Shown here: positions 1 to 7,939 of the stretch, in pieces
How positions within the stretch are numbered: position 1 is the stretch's first letter
How the letters are laid out: the number at the start of each line of letters is the position of its first letter
Assembly: GCF_903166545.1 (NCBI RefSeq)
Contig: NZ_CAESCH010000001.1
Coordinates: forward strand, 2,360,001-2,424,000
Reading direction: 5' to 3'
Source of the DNA: Metabacillus schmidteae
GTDB lineage: Bacteria > Bacillota > Bacilli > Bacillales > Bacillaceae
DNA length: 64,000 nucleotides
Notes under the pieces: model-generated
Seen by the model: the letters and a program-made list of their open reading frames with translations, nothing else
Told to the model about the DNA's origin: nothing
The model's database searches: none
Position numbers and translations under genes: made by a program

Positions 1-639
1 CGGGTCAAATCAATTCTTGAGTTAAAGGGTTTTAAAAACATCCATGTAACAGAAGAAACAGATGAAACAGAAGCAGCTGGCAAGATTATATCTCAAGATC
101 CCGAAGTAGGTGAAGAAGTCGTACCTTCTGAAACAGAAATTGAATTTGTCGTAAGCACAGGACCTGCCAAAGTAAAAGTTGAAAACTTAGTTGAAAAAAA
201 TAGATCTGAGATAGATGAATATGTCTCTCAATATGGTTTTATACCCAATATATCAGAAGAAAATTCTGATACAGTTCCAGAAGGAAAGCTGATTTCTCAA
301 GAACCTGCACCGGGTACTGAAGTTGTTCCGAAGGACACAACACTAAAATTAGTTTATTCATCAGGCCCTGAAGCTAAACCACCACAACCAAAAACAGTAT
401 CAAGAACTGTTGAAATACCATATGAACCCGAACAAGAAGGGGAAGAATTAACTGTAGAAATCAGTATTGATGATACTGAACATTCAATTTCTGATGTATA
501 CAAGACTTTTGAGATAACAAGTCCTCATGTGGAAGAATTAAAATTCACTATTAATCCAGGTGAGACAGCCCTTTATCAGATAACTGTTGATGATAAAGTA
601 TATTCATTGGAAAAAATTGAATATCCAAAAGATGAGTAA
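1..639 (+). CDS. prkC: Serine/threonine protein kinase PrkC, C-terminal PASTA part (partial)
   Basis: Open from base 1 to a TAA at 637-639, giving the last 212 residues of a longer protein. PrkC-type kinases are membrane proteins whose extracellular PASTA repeats sense muropeptides or lipid II and control spore germination and stationary-phase physiology. The visible part shows PASTA-like units, each ending in the typical pattern of ISQDPEVGEEV or ISQEPAPGTEV followed by a beta strand and a GP pair (about residues 30-55 and 95-122). A proline-rich linker (AKPPQPK) and an Ig-like C-terminal domain follow. The kinase domain and membrane segment lie outside the window. Position directly before rsgA matches the prkC-rsgA-rpe order of Bacillus. 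Confidence 0.93.
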   Translation, partial: RVKSILELKGFKNIHVTEETDETEAAGKIISQDPEVGEEVVPSETEIEFVVSTGPAKVKVENLVEKNRSEIDEYVSQYGFIPNISEENSDTVPEGKLISQEPAPGTEVVPKDTTLKLVYSSGPEAKPPQPKTVSRTVEIPYEPEQEGEELTVEISIDDTEHSISDVYKTFEITSPHVEELKFTINPGETALYQITVDDKVYSLEKIEYPKDE

Positions 640-717
640 CTAATTTGCAGGAGTTATTTTAGTTCCCTAGAGGAAATATTAGAGAAATTTTGATGACGAT
701 CATCAAGGAGGTTTTCC

Positions 718-1602
718 ATGCCGCATGGGAAAATTGTAAAGGCTCTTAGTGGTTTTTACTATGTTAAGGATAATGAAAAATTAATTCAATGTCGTGGTAG
801 AGGTGTATTTCGAAAGAATAAAATCACACCTCTTGTAGGCGATGAGGTCGAGTACCAAGCTGAGAATGATCTCGAAGGTTATATTTTAGAGGTTTTCGAA
901 AGGAAAAATGAATTAGTTCGACCACCAATCTGTAATGTTGACCAAGCCATTCTAGTTTTTTCAGCTGTTGAACCTGATTTTAGTCCGACTTTGTTAGACC
1001 GTTTTCTTGTATTAATTGAAGCAAATGATATTAGTCCAATTATTGTGATAAGCAAAGTAGATCTTATTCCCTCTGATGAAGTACGAGAAAGTGTAGAGTC
1101 TTTTGCTAAGGATTATCAAAATGCAGGATATACAGTTCTTTTAACATCAACTGTAGAATCAACAGTAGAAAAAGACTTGTTACCATACCTTAACGAACAT
1201 ATTTCTGTATTTGCTGGACAATCAGGAGTGGGGAAATCTTCTTTATTGAACGTTTTAAGACCAGATTTGGAACTCAAAACAAATGATATCTCTTCCCATC
1301 TTGGACGTGGAAAACATACAACAAGACATGTCGAACTTATTTCAGTAGGAACTGGATTTGTAGCTGATACACCAGGGTTTAGCTCGTTAGATTTTACAGG
1401 AATTGAGGTAGAGGATCTTAGCTATTGTTTTCCGGAAATGAGGACTCGAAGTGGAGATTGTAAATTCAGAGGCTGCACACATGTAAAAGAGCCTAAATGT
1501 GCTGTAAAAGAAGCTGTAGCTGAAGGAGAAATTCCTCAGTATCGCTATGATCACTATTTAACATTTGTTGAAGAAATAAAAGATAGAAAGCCGAGGTATT
1601 AA
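718..1602 (+). CDS. rsgA: Ribosome small-subunit-dependent GTPase RsgA (CpgA/YloQ)
   Basis: Circularly permuted GTPase that helps late maturation of the 30S subunit. The order of motifs is diagnostic: an OB fold at about residues 1-70, then G4 SKVD (112-115), then the P-loop GQSGVGKSS (167-175), then G3 DTPG (217-220). A zinc site follows with C248, C253, H255 and C261. The length of 294 residues is normal. The ATG at 718 is preceded by AAGGAGG at good spacing. It follows prkC by 78 bases and precedes rpe by 2 bases, so it is probably cotranscribed with both. In Bacillus this protein is also a target of the neighbouring PrkC kinase; that is family knowledge. Confidence 0.97.
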   Translation: MPHGKIVKALSGFYYVKDNEKLIQCRGRGVFRKNKITPLVGDEVEYQAENDLEGYILEVFERKNELVRPPICNVDQAILVFSAVEPDFSPTLLDRFLVLIEANDISPIIVISKVDLIPSDEVRESVESFAKDYQNAGYTVLLTSTVESTVEKDLLPYLNEHISVFAGQSGVGKSSLLNVLRPDLELKTNDISSHLGRGKHTTRHVELISVGTGFVADTPGFSSLDFTGIEVEDLSYCFPEMRTRSGDCKFRGCTHVKEPKCAVKEAVAEGEIPQYRYDHYLTFVEEIKDRKPRY

Positions 1603-1604
1603 GT

Positions 1605-2261
1605 ATGATAAAAATTGCTCCGTCTATTTTATCAGCAGATTTTGCTAAATTAGGTGAGGAAATAAAAGATGTAGAGAATGGAGGGGCAGACTACATTCAT
1701 GTTGACGTAATGGATGGGCATTTTGTGCCGAATATTACAATTGGCCCGTTAATTGTAGAAGCCATTCGTCCGGTTACAAAACTACCTTTAGATGTTCATT
1801 TAATGATTGAGAAGCCAGATTTATACATCAAAGAATTTGTGAAAGCAGGTGCTGATATTATTACTGTACATGTTGAAGCATGTACTCATTTACACCGTAC
1901 ACTACAATTAATAAAATCAGAGGGTGTTAAAGCAGGTGTTGTGTTAAATCCTCATACACCTGTAGAGTCAATTGTTCATGTCCTGGACAACATTGACATG
2001 GTTTTATTTATGACGGTTAATCCCGGATTTGGCGGTCAAACTTTTATCCCTCAAGTCTTACCAAAAATAAAACAACTATCAGACTTAATAAAAGAAAAAC
2101 AACTTGCAATTGACATTGAAGTTGATGGTGGAGTAAATGAAGAAACTGCAAAATTATGTGTTGAAGCAGGTGCGAATGTACTTGTTGCAGGATCCTTTAT
2201 CTATAACAATCCTAATCGTCAACAAGCAATTGAATCATTAAAACAAGCTGTTCTTTCTTAA
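1605..2261 (+). CDS. rpe: Ribulose-phosphate 3-epimerase
   Basis: Interconverts ribulose 5-phosphate and xylulose 5-phosphate in the pentose phosphate pathway (cytoplasm). It is a 218-residue TIM barrel. The metal and catalytic residues are present: H32 and D34 in [14 protein letters not shown]65 in DVHLM, and D174 in VDGGVN. The phosphate loop [10 protein letters not shown] is at 136-145. The start lies 2 bases after the rsgA stop, and the GAGGT used as ribosome binding site is within the end of rsgA, which implies translational coupling. Confidence 0.97.
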   Translation: MIKIAPSILSADFAKLGEEIKDVENGGADYIHVDVMDGHFVPNITIGPLIVEAIRPVTKLPLDVHLMIEKPDLYIKEFVKAGADIITVHVEACTHLHRTLQLIKSEGVKAGVVLNPHTPVESIVHVLDNIDMVLFMTVNPGFGGQTFIPQVLPKIKQLSDLIKEKQLAIDIEVDGGVNEETAKLCVEAGANVLVAGSFIYNNPNRQQAIESLKQAVLS

Positions 2262-2335
2262 AGTATTCATAAATTCATGAAAGAAAACCATCCTATTTAA
2301 TGTAGATAAGTAAATGTAAATAGGGGGCCTATAAA

Positions 2336-2512
2336 ATGAATTTTTCAAAGGAAGATATGGTGATCATTGAACAAGCTTTGAAAGCTGTCTCAAAAACAAC
2401 CTCTGATTACAAGGAGATTGAGCAATATGAATCAGTACTTCAAAAGCTAAATAACAATGGGGAAACAAACCAACTAGATGGATTTAGGTATGATTATGAT
2501 GATAATATGTAA
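2336..2512 (+). CDS. Small uncharacterised protein (58 aa) between rpe and thiN
   Basis: A short open frame of 58 codons starting MNFSKEDMVIIEQALK and ending YDYDDNM. It has a good ribosome binding site (TAGGGGG, 9 bases before the ATG) and is followed 12 bases later by a clear intrinsic terminator, so it looks like the last gene of the rsgA-rpe transcript. The protein is acidic and predicted by eye to be mainly helical, with an aspartate/tyrosine-rich tail. I do not recognise the family and see no motif that suggests a function. It could be a non-functional frame, but the ribosome binding site, terminator and codon use favour a real gene. Confidence 0.6.
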   Translation: MNFSKEDMVIIEQALKAVSKTTSDYKEIEQYESVLQKLNNNGETNQLDGFRYDYDDNM

Positions 2513-2524
2513 AAAGGTGAAGTT

Positions 2525-2555
2525 CTGACACTCTAATTGTGTCAGGCTTTTTTCT
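2525..2555 (+). terminator. Intrinsic terminator after the small ORF
   Basis: Perfect 7-bp stem CTGACAC (2525-2531) with GTGTCAG (2539-2545), loop of 7, followed by a T-rich run GGCTTTTTTCTT. It ends the prkC-rsgA-rpe-small ORF transcript before thiN. Confidence 0.85.
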
Positions 2556-2612
2556 TATTTTCAATATTGGAAAGCTGAAATAATAAATATAGTTTGGGAG
2601 TAGGGCAAACAT

Positions 2613-3257
2613 ATGACAACAATAGCTCTTGTGGCAGGTGGACCGAGGGAAAACCTTGCCAACTTAACAAAATATCATTCTGAAGATGTGATTTGGGTTG
2701 GTATTGATAGAGGGTCTCGCTATCTTTTAGATTTTAACTTACCTTTACATTATGCATTTGGAGATTTTGATTCAATCTCAGCTAAGGAACTTGAAAATTT
2801 AAAGACAAAAATACCTGACTTAAACACATTGCCTTCTGAAAAGGATAAGACTGATACAGAGATTGCATTAGATTGGTGCATATCTCAAAAGCCGGATCAA
2901 ATTTTTATCTTTGGAGCAACCGGAGGAAGACTTGATCATTTGCTGGGCAATATTCACCTTCTAATAAAATCCACTTCAACTCAATCGAAAATTGACATAA
3001 TCGATCAACAAAATCAAATCACGCTCTATACCGCTGGTACATATACAGTAAAGAGGCAAATTGAGTGGAACTATATTTCCTTTGTTGCTATAAGTGCTGA
3101 TATATATGGTTTAACTTTAAATGGATTTAAATATCCATTAAAAAACTGTCATATCAGGCTTGGCTCAACATTATGTATTAGTAATGAACTCATTAGTGAT
3201 GTTGGTACTTTTTCTTTCCGGGATGGCATATTATTAATGATAAGAAGCCGAGATTAA
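2613..3257 (+). CDS. thiN: Thiamine pyrophosphokinase
   Basis: Transfers pyrophosphate from ATP to thiamine to make thiamine diphosphate. The family signature is clear: DFDS at residues 51-54 for metal and nucleotide binding, KDKTDTEIAL at 77-86, and GATGGRLDHLLGN just after residue 100, which forms the thiamine site. The length of 214 residues is normal. The ATG at 2613 has a purine-rich GGGAG/TAGGG upstream. It sits alone between the terminator at 2525-2555 and spoVM, so it probably has its own promoter in the AT-rich 2556-2612 stretch, where I see no convincing boxes. Confidence 0.95.
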   Translation: MTTIALVAGGPRENLANLTKYHSEDVIWVGIDRGSRYLLDFNLPLHYAFGDFDSISAKELENLKTKIPDLNTLPSEKDKTDTEIALDWCISQKPDQIFIFGATGGRLDHLLGNIHLLIKSTSTQSKIDIIDQQNQITLYTAGTYTVKRQIEWNYISFVAISADIYGLTLNGFKYPLKNCHIRLGSTLCISNELISDVGTFSFRDGILLMIRSRD

Positions 3258-3402
3258 CTTGTTGATCAATGAACAAGATAGCGTCATTTTTTAAAAGTTA
3301 CTGAATATAATGCTAAAGAACTGATTTATATCTTTTTTTGACGCTTCTAGCACCTTTGAACAAGCTTTAACCTTGTTTAATGATTGGTTGAGGAGGGAAA
3401 CA

Positions 3403-3483
3403 ATGAAATTTTATACGATTAAGCTACCGAAGTTTTTAGGAGGAATTGTTCGAGCAATGCTCGGTTCGTTTAAAAAAGATTAA
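3403..3483 (+). CDS. spoVM: Stage V sporulation protein SpoVM (26-residue peptide)
   Basis: A 26-codon gene whose product begins MKFYTIKLPKFLGG and ends RAMLGSFKKD, nearly identical to the B. subtilis SpoVM amphipathic helix. SpoVM senses the convex outer forespore membrane, anchors SpoIVA there and inhibits FtsH. A strong ribosome binding site (GAGGAGGG) precedes the ATG. The gene is single, with an intrinsic terminator right behind it. In B. subtilis it is transcribed by sigma E; I could not assign a sigma E promoter with confidence in 3258-3402. Its presence shows that the organism forms spores. Confidence 0.97.
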   Translation: MKFYTIKLPKFLGGIVRAMLGSFKKD

Positions 3484-3488
3484 GAAAA

Positions 3489-3516
3489 AAGCACCGATAT
3501 TTTCGGTGCTTTTTCC
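3489..3516. terminator. Bidirectional terminator between spoVM and rpmB
   Basis: Stem GCACCGA (3491-3497) with TCGGTGC (3503-3509), with A-run before and T-run after. It therefore works as a terminator in both directions, for spoVM on plus and for the convergent rpmB on minus. Confidence 0.85.
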
Positions 3517-3586
3517 TATGTTTCGCTTTATAGTTTTTTATATTCTCGAAAATAAGAGAATACGAAATGAGTAAGCTTAATTAAAA

Positions 3587-3775
3587 TTAAACTCGCTCAA
3601 CTTTACCTGATCTTAAAGCGCGAGCAGATACATATACTCTTTTTGGTTTTCCGTTAACTAAGATGCGAACTTTTTGAAGGTTTGCGCCCCAAGTACGTTT
3701 GTTAGCGTTCATCGCGTGTGAACGAGAGTTACCTGAGCGAGTTTTTCTACCAGTAACAACGCATTTACGTGCCAT
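3587..3775 (-). CDS. rpmB: 50S ribosomal protein L28
   Basis: A 62-residue basic protein, [16 protein letters not shown]..., matching Bacillus L28 along its whole length. It has only one cysteine (C5), so it is not the zinc-ribbon form. Transcribed against all its neighbours, convergent with spoVM and divergent from yloU. The ribosome binding site AAGGAGGGA lies just before the ATG on the minus strand. Its promoter is listed separately. Confidence 0.97.
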   Translation of the reverse strand: MARKCVVTGRKTRSGNSRSHAMNANKRTWGANLQKVRILVNGKPKRVYVSARALRSGKVERV

Positions 3776-3850
3776 GTTATTCCCTCCTTACTACAAAAAA
3801 ACACTACATATTTTACGATAGTCATGTACATAGCCATGAGATACTTTAAT

Positions 3851-3879
3851 AATTTATCATAACTGACATTAGAATGCAA
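3851..3879 (-). promoter_or_regulatory. Sigma A promoter of rpmB
   Basis: Read on the minus strand: -35 TTGCAT (3874-3879), 17-bp spacer, -10 TAAATT (3851-3856), preceded by TGA, which makes an extended -10. It sits about 75 bases before the rpmB start codon. Confidence 0.6.
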
Positions 3880-3911
3880 TACTTCTACCATAGTCTTTCA
3901 AGAATTTTTCC

Positions 3912-3945
3912 TTGACATAGTATTTTGTGTATTGTTGTATATAAT
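3912..3945 (+). promoter_or_regulatory. Probable sigma A promoter region of yloU-fakA
   Basis: Consensus TTGACA at 3912-3917 and TATAAT at 3940-3945. The 22-bp spacing is too long for a standard pair; the overlapping TATATA at 3938-3943 (20 bp) is only slightly better. One of the two boxes may therefore be paired with a weaker partner. It is divergent from the rpmB promoter. Confidence 0.45.
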
Positions 3946-4051
3946 AGTAGTACTTGTATTTACACCTCGGACTTATAATCGCTTTTAAAATATGAAGGCT
4001 TATAGTAAAATAACTATAGCCAGTGCGAACAATTCCAAAGGGGGAACTTTT

Positions 4052-4414
4052 ATGTCCATTGAATTAAAAACAAAGTACGGACAAATCGATATTTCAAACG
4101 AGGTCATTGCAACCGTTGCAGGTGGTGCAGCTATTGACTGCTATGGTATTGTTGGAATGGCATCAAAGAATCAAATAAAAGACGGTCTTACGGATATCCT
4201 AAGAAAAGAAAACTTTAGCAGAGGCGTAATCGTTCGTCAGGATGACGATTCGATAAATATAGATATGTATATCATCGTCAGCTATGGTACAAAAATTTCT
4301 GAAGTCGCACATAACGTTCAAACGAAAGTGAAGTATACGTTAGATCAGACGGTTGGACTTGCTGTTGATTCTGTTAACATTTTTGTACAAGGTGTTCGTG
4401 TTGCGAACCCGTAG
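4052..4414 (+). CDS. yloU: Asp23/Gls24 family envelope stress protein YloU
   Basis: A 120-residue Asp23/Gls24 family protein. The start is taken at ATG 4052 (MSIELKTKYGQIDISNEVIATVAG), which has AAAGGGGG 8 bases upstream and gives the usual family length; an upstream in-frame ATG at 3992 lacks a ribosome binding site. The conserved C-terminal region VDSVNIFVQGVRV is typical. Members are small cytoplasmic proteins, some membrane-associated, tied to envelope stress or, by gene neighbourhood, to fatty-acid kinase. It lies 17 bases before fakA, and the pairing yloU-fakA is widely conserved in Firmicutes. The molecular role is not known. Confidence 0.9.
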   Translation: MSIELKTKYGQIDISNEVIATVAGGAAIDCYGIVGMASKNQIKDGLTDILRKENFSRGVIVRQDDDSINIDMYIIVSYGTKISEVAHNVQTKVKYTLDQTVGLAVDSVNIFVQGVRVANP

Positions 4415-4431
4415 TAAGGAGGAAATTACCT

Positions 4432-6102
4432 GTGTCTAATACAACCTTAGATGGTAAGCAGTTTGCAGAGATGATTTTGCAAGGTGCGGACCACTTAGCA
4501 AATAATGCAAAATTAGTCGATGCGCTCAATGTGTTTCCAGTTCCAGATGGAGATACCGGTACAAACATGAATCTATCAATGACATCAGGCGCAAAAGAAG
4601 TAAGAAACAATCAGACTGATCACATCGGGAAAGTCGGGAATGCGCTTTCAAAAGGGTTATTAATGGGTGCTCGTGGAAACTCTGGTGTGATTCTGTCACA
4701 ATTGTTTAGAGGATTTTCAAAATCCGTAGAACAAAAATCAACAATTAATGCAATGGAGTTTGCAGCTGCCCTGCAAGCTGGTGTAGATACTGCCTACAAA
4801 GCGGTGATGAAACCGGTTGAAGGGACAATTTTAACTGTGGCGAAAGATGCTGCTAAAGCTGCAGTTCGTATTGCCGAGACTGAGACATGTATCACAAAAG
4901 TTATGGAGACCACTTTGAAGGAAGCGGAAGCATCCTTAAAACGCACACCAGAGCTATTACCAGTTTTAAAAGAAGTGGGTGTAGTGGATAGCGGCGGTCA
5001 AGGGTTAGTATTTGTGTATGAGGGCTTTTTAGCCGTTTTAAAGGGTGAAAAGCTGACAACTACATATGTAACCACACCATCTATGGATGAGCTTGTGAAT
5101 GCTGAGCACCATAAGAGTGTGCAGGGACATATAAATACAGAAGATATTGAATTTGGATATTGTACTGAATTTATGGTTCGCTTTGAAGCTGATAAAACAC
5201 CATTCCATGAGGAAACGTTTAGAAATGATTTAAGTCAATTCGGTGATTCACTATTAGTGATTGCAGATGATGAATTGGCAAAAGTACATATACATGCTGA
5301 ATATCCTGGTGATGTTTTATCATATGGGCAAAAATATGGAAATCTCATCAACATGAAAATTGAAAATATGAGACAGCAACATACGGATATTGTTGGGACC
5401 ACACATTACACTCCAACTACAAGCTCAGATGAAACGAAAGAAAAAAATAAATATGGCATTGTCACTGTTTCAATGGGTAAAGGTATTGCCGAACTTTTTA
5501 GAAGTATTGGGGCAAATGAGGTTATTGAAGGTGGACAGACAATGAATCCAAGCACAGAGGATATTGTCAAGGCGATTAAGGACGTAAATGCTGAAAATAT
5601 CATCATATTACCAAATAACTCAAATATTGTTATGGCTGCTCAACAAGCAGCATCAGTAGTTGAAGAGAATGTTATCGTAATTCCTTCAAAGACTGTACCA
5701 CAAGGGATGGCAGCTTTACTGGCATTTAATCCAACAGCAGAAGCAAAAGAAGTTGAACAATTGATGAATGAAACCCTTCAACATGTAAAGAGCGGTCAAA
5801 TCACTTATGCTGTACGTGATACAAATATAGATGGACTCGACATTTCAAAAGGCGATTTTATGGGGATATCAAACGGTAAAATTGTCATAACAGATCAAGA
5901 GCAACTAACTGCTTCTATCAAACTTCTCACTGAGATGATTGCAGATGATGATGAAATTGTCACAATTATACAAGGGGAAGATGCAACTGACGAAGATACA
6001 GAACAGCTTTTACAATTTGTTGAAGAAACGTTTAAGGACGTTGAAGTTGAAGTACACAAAGGTGATCAACCTTTATATTCTTATATATTCTCAGTTGAAT
6101 AA
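4432..6102 (+). CDS. fakA: Fatty acid kinase catalytic subunit FakA (YloV, DAK2/DegV-like)
   Basis: FakA phosphorylates fatty acids that are bound to a FakB carrier, feeding exogenous acids into phospholipid synthesis through PlsX, which is also encoded in this window. The N-terminal DhaL-type kinase domain (about 8-205) carries the metal-binding motif VPDGDTGTNM (37-46) and the glycine-rich GARGNSGVILSQ and VDSGGQG segments. A middle domain and a C-terminal DegV/FakB-interaction region follow. The length of 556 matches B. subtilis YloV. The start is GTG at 4432, behind AAGGAGG. An intrinsic terminator ends the gene. Confidence 0.93.
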   Translation: MSNTTLDGKQFAEMILQGADHLANNAKLVDALNVFPVPDGDTGTNMNLSMTSGAKEVRNNQTDHIGKVGNALSKGLLMGARGNSGVILSQLFRGFSKSVEQKSTINAMEFAAALQAGVDTAYKAVMKPVEGTILTVAKDAAKAAVRIAETETCITKVMETTLKEAEASLKRTPELLPVLKEVGVVDSGGQGLVFVYEGFLAVLKGEKLTTTYVTTPSMDELVNAEHHKSVQGHINTEDIEFGYCTEFMVRFEADKTPFHEETFRNDLSQFGDSLLVIADDELAKVHIHAEYPGDVLSYGQKYGNLINMKIENMRQQHTDIVGTTHYTPTTSSDETKEKNKYGIVTVSMGKGIAELFRSIGANEVIEGGQTMNPSTEDIVKAIKDVNAENIIILPNNSNIVMAAQQAASVVEENVIVIPSKTVPQGMAALLAFNPTAEAKEVEQLMNETLQHVKSGQITYAVRDTNIDGLDISKGDFMGISNGKIVITDQEQLTASIKLLTEMIADDDEIVTIIQGEDATDEDTEQLLQFVEETFKDVEVEVHKGDQPLYSYIFSVE

Positions 6103-6111
6103 TGAACAACA

Positions 6112-6136
6112 AAAACCCAGTAACCTGGGTTTTTTG
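6112..6136 (+). terminator. Intrinsic terminator after fakA
   Basis: Stem AACCCAG (6114-6120), loop TAAC, stem CTGGGTT (6125-6131), then a T run. It lies 11 bases after the fakA stop. Confidence 0.85.
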
Positions 6137-6142
6137 TTTTGG

Positions 6143-6172
6143 CTTTTTTCGCAAAGATTGTTGTTTTTAAAA
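6143..6172 (+). repeat. Solitary sequence resembling one end of the MITE-like repeat at 26058-26281
   Basis: Contains TTTTCGCAAAG followed by TTGTTGTTTTT, which resembles the reverse complement of the right end of the element after rbgA (GTTTTCGCATACTTTG then TTGTTCTT). No inverted partner is visible in the rest of the fakA-sdaAB gap. It may be a decayed end of the same repeat family. Alignment was made by eye. Confidence 0.4.
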
Positions 6173-6259
6173 TTAATAAACCCATGGTTAATTTATTGAA
6201 TAGTTCAGCTATTTCTTTAATCATGCCGAATTTCCTCAAATCTGTTAAACTAATAATGT

Positions 6260-6301
6260 GGGAAACGAATGTTCCCTAATTGATTGTAATGATCATATAA
6301 T
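6260..6301 (+). promoter_or_regulatory. Candidate promoter/operator of sdaAB-sdaAA
   Basis: A perfect -10 TATAAT (6296-6301) has no recognisable -35 at 17 bp. Instead the -35 area is occupied by the inverted repeat GGGAA-N7-TTCCC (about 6260-6276). This arrangement suggests a regulated promoter with a protein-binding palindrome, but no regulator can be named. Confidence 0.35.
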
Positions 6302-6352
6302 AGTTTAAAACGTTTTTTTATTATGAAAATTTAATTCGGGAGAGTGGGTTCC

Positions 6353-7021
6353 ATGAAATACAGAAGTGTTTTTGATATTATTGGCCCGATAATGATCGGC
6401 CCGTCAAGTTCACATACTGCAGGTGCAGCAAGAATTGGTCGTGTTGCAAGAACTTTATTTGGTCGTGAACCCAAATGGATCATTGTCTCCTTTTATAATT
6501 CATTTGCAAGCACCTATAAGGGTCATGGAACAGATATAGCCATTATTGGAGGATTATTAGATTTTGAACCATCTGATGAACGTATAAAATCATCGCTGGA
6601 TATTGCAAAAGAAAAAGAGATAAAAGTAACATTTATTGAAGAAGACGCAATTGCTGAACATCCCAATACTGCCCGTATCATAATTGGTGATGACTATGGA
6701 CAATTTGAATTAGTCGGCATTTCAATCGGTGGTGGAAAAATCGAAATCACAGAATTAAACGGGTTTGTATTAAAACTTTCAGGAAATCACCCGGCAATCC
6801 TGGTTGTTCATCAAGATCGATATGGGGTAATTGCCGCAGTTGCCAATGTATTAGCAAAACATGAAATTAATATTGGACATATGGATGTATCTAGAAAAGA
6901 TATAGGTCAAATGGCATTAATGACAATTGAAACAGATCAAAATGTTCACAAAAATGTGTTGGAAGAGCTAAAAGCATTACCAAATATTTTCCAAGTAACT
7001 AGAATTGATGATGAAATATAA
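6353..7021 (+). CDS. sdaAB: L-serine dehydratase, iron-sulfur-dependent, beta subunit
   Basis: Regulatory subunit of the 4Fe-4S L-serine dehydratase that deaminates serine to pyruvate and ammonia. The start is at ATG 6353 (MKYRSVFDIIGPIMIGPSSSH), 10 bases after GGGAG; the in-frame GTG at 6344 is too close to that site. Residues 8-30 hold the family motif IGPIMIGPSSSHTAGAARIG, and residues from about 150 to the end form an ACT domain (HPAILVVHQDRYGVIAAVANVL). The length of 222 residues is normal. The alpha subunit gene follows 37 bases downstream. Confidence 0.95.
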   Translation: MKYRSVFDIIGPIMIGPSSSHTAGAARIGRVARTLFGREPKWIIVSFYNSFASTYKGHGTDIAIIGGLLDFEPSDERIKSSLDIAKEKEIKVTFIEEDAIAEHPNTARIIIGDDYGQFELVGISIGGGKIEITELNGFVLKLSGNHPAILVVHQDRYGVIAAVANVLAKHEINIGHMDVSRKDIGQMALMTIETDQNVHKNVLEELKALPNIFQVTRIDDEI

Positions 7022-7058
7022 GCAATAAAATGTTATTAAACGAACGGGGGAGTCATCT

Positions 7059-7937
7059 ATGTTCCGAAATGTTGAGGAGCTAGTATTACAAGCAGAAAGC
7101 AAAGGGGTAAAAATTTCTGAAATCATGATAGAGCAAGAGTGTCAAGTTTCAGAAAGAACACGGAAAGATGTTTTAGCACAAATGGAAAGAAATCTTGTTG
7201 TAATGGAGCAAGCTGTTGAAAAAGGCCTAAAGGGAGTAAAATCACACTCGGGGTTAACGGGTGGTGATGCTGTTTTATTGCAAAACTATCTACAAAAAGG
7301 CAATTTTCTTTCAGGGTCTACTATTTTGGATGCGGTTAGTAAAGCAGTTGCAACAAATGAGGTAAATGCTGCGATGGGAACAATATGTGCAACACCAACG
7401 GCTGGTTCTGCCGGGGTTGTCCCTGGCACACTTTTTGCTGTTAAAGAAAAATTAAACCCTTCCCGCAAAGAAATGATTGAATTCCTTTTTACTTCAGGTG
7501 CATTTGGGTTTGTTATTGCAAATAATGCCTCAATTTCAGGTGCTGCTGGTGGATGTCAGGCTGAAGTTGGTTCCGCATCAGGAATGGCAGCAGCTGCTAT
7601 TGTTGAAATGGCCGGTGGTACTCCTCGCCAGGCAGCGAATGCAATGGCGATAACATTAAAAAATATGCTTGGATTAGTTTGTGATCCTGTTGCGGGATTA
7701 GTAGAAGTCCCATGTGTGAAACGAAATGCCATGGGAGCGGCAAATGCTATGATTGCAGCAGATATGGCTTTAGCTGGCATTACAAGCAGAATTCCATGTG
7801 ATGAAGTAATTGAGGCAATGTTTAAAATAGGTCAAACTATGCCCACTGCGTTAAAAGAAACTGCACAAGGAGGGTTAGCTGCGACTCCAACAGGTCAACA
7901 GCTTCAAGCTAGGATCTTTGGTGAAACGCAAAAATAA
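7059..7937 (+). CDS. sdaAA: L-serine dehydratase, iron-sulfur-dependent, alpha subunit
   Basis: Catalytic subunit carrying the 4Fe-4S cluster. Three conserved cysteines fit the cluster ligands: C166 (GAAGGCQAEVG), C208 (LGLVCDPVAG) and C219 (VEVPCVKRN). Other motifs are SHSGLTGG (62-69) and ATPTAGSAGVVPG (111-123). The length is 292 residues. It has a GGGGGAG ribosome binding site and ends 2 bases before recG. Confidence 0.96.
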   Translation: MFRNVEELVLQAESKGVKISEIMIEQECQVSERTRKDVLAQMERNLVVMEQAVEKGLKGVKSHSGLTGGDAVLLQNYLQKGNFLSGSTILDAVSKAVATNEVNAAMGTICATPTAGSAGVVPGTLFAVKEKLNPSRKEMIEFLFTSGAFGFVIANNASISGAAGGCQAEVGSASGMAAAAIVEMAGGTPRQAANAMAITLKNMLGLVCDPVAGLVEVPCVKRNAMGAANAMIAADMALAGITSRIPCDEVIEAMFKIGQTMPTALKETAQGGLAATPTGQQLQARIFGETQK

Positions 7938-7939
7938 AA

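Noticed and set aside
5939..6199. An 86-codon plus-strand frame overlapping the 3' end of fakA
   Set aside because: It is a shadow frame in fakA that runs on through the fakA terminator, and its product is a low-complexity Lys/Leu/Asn sequence.
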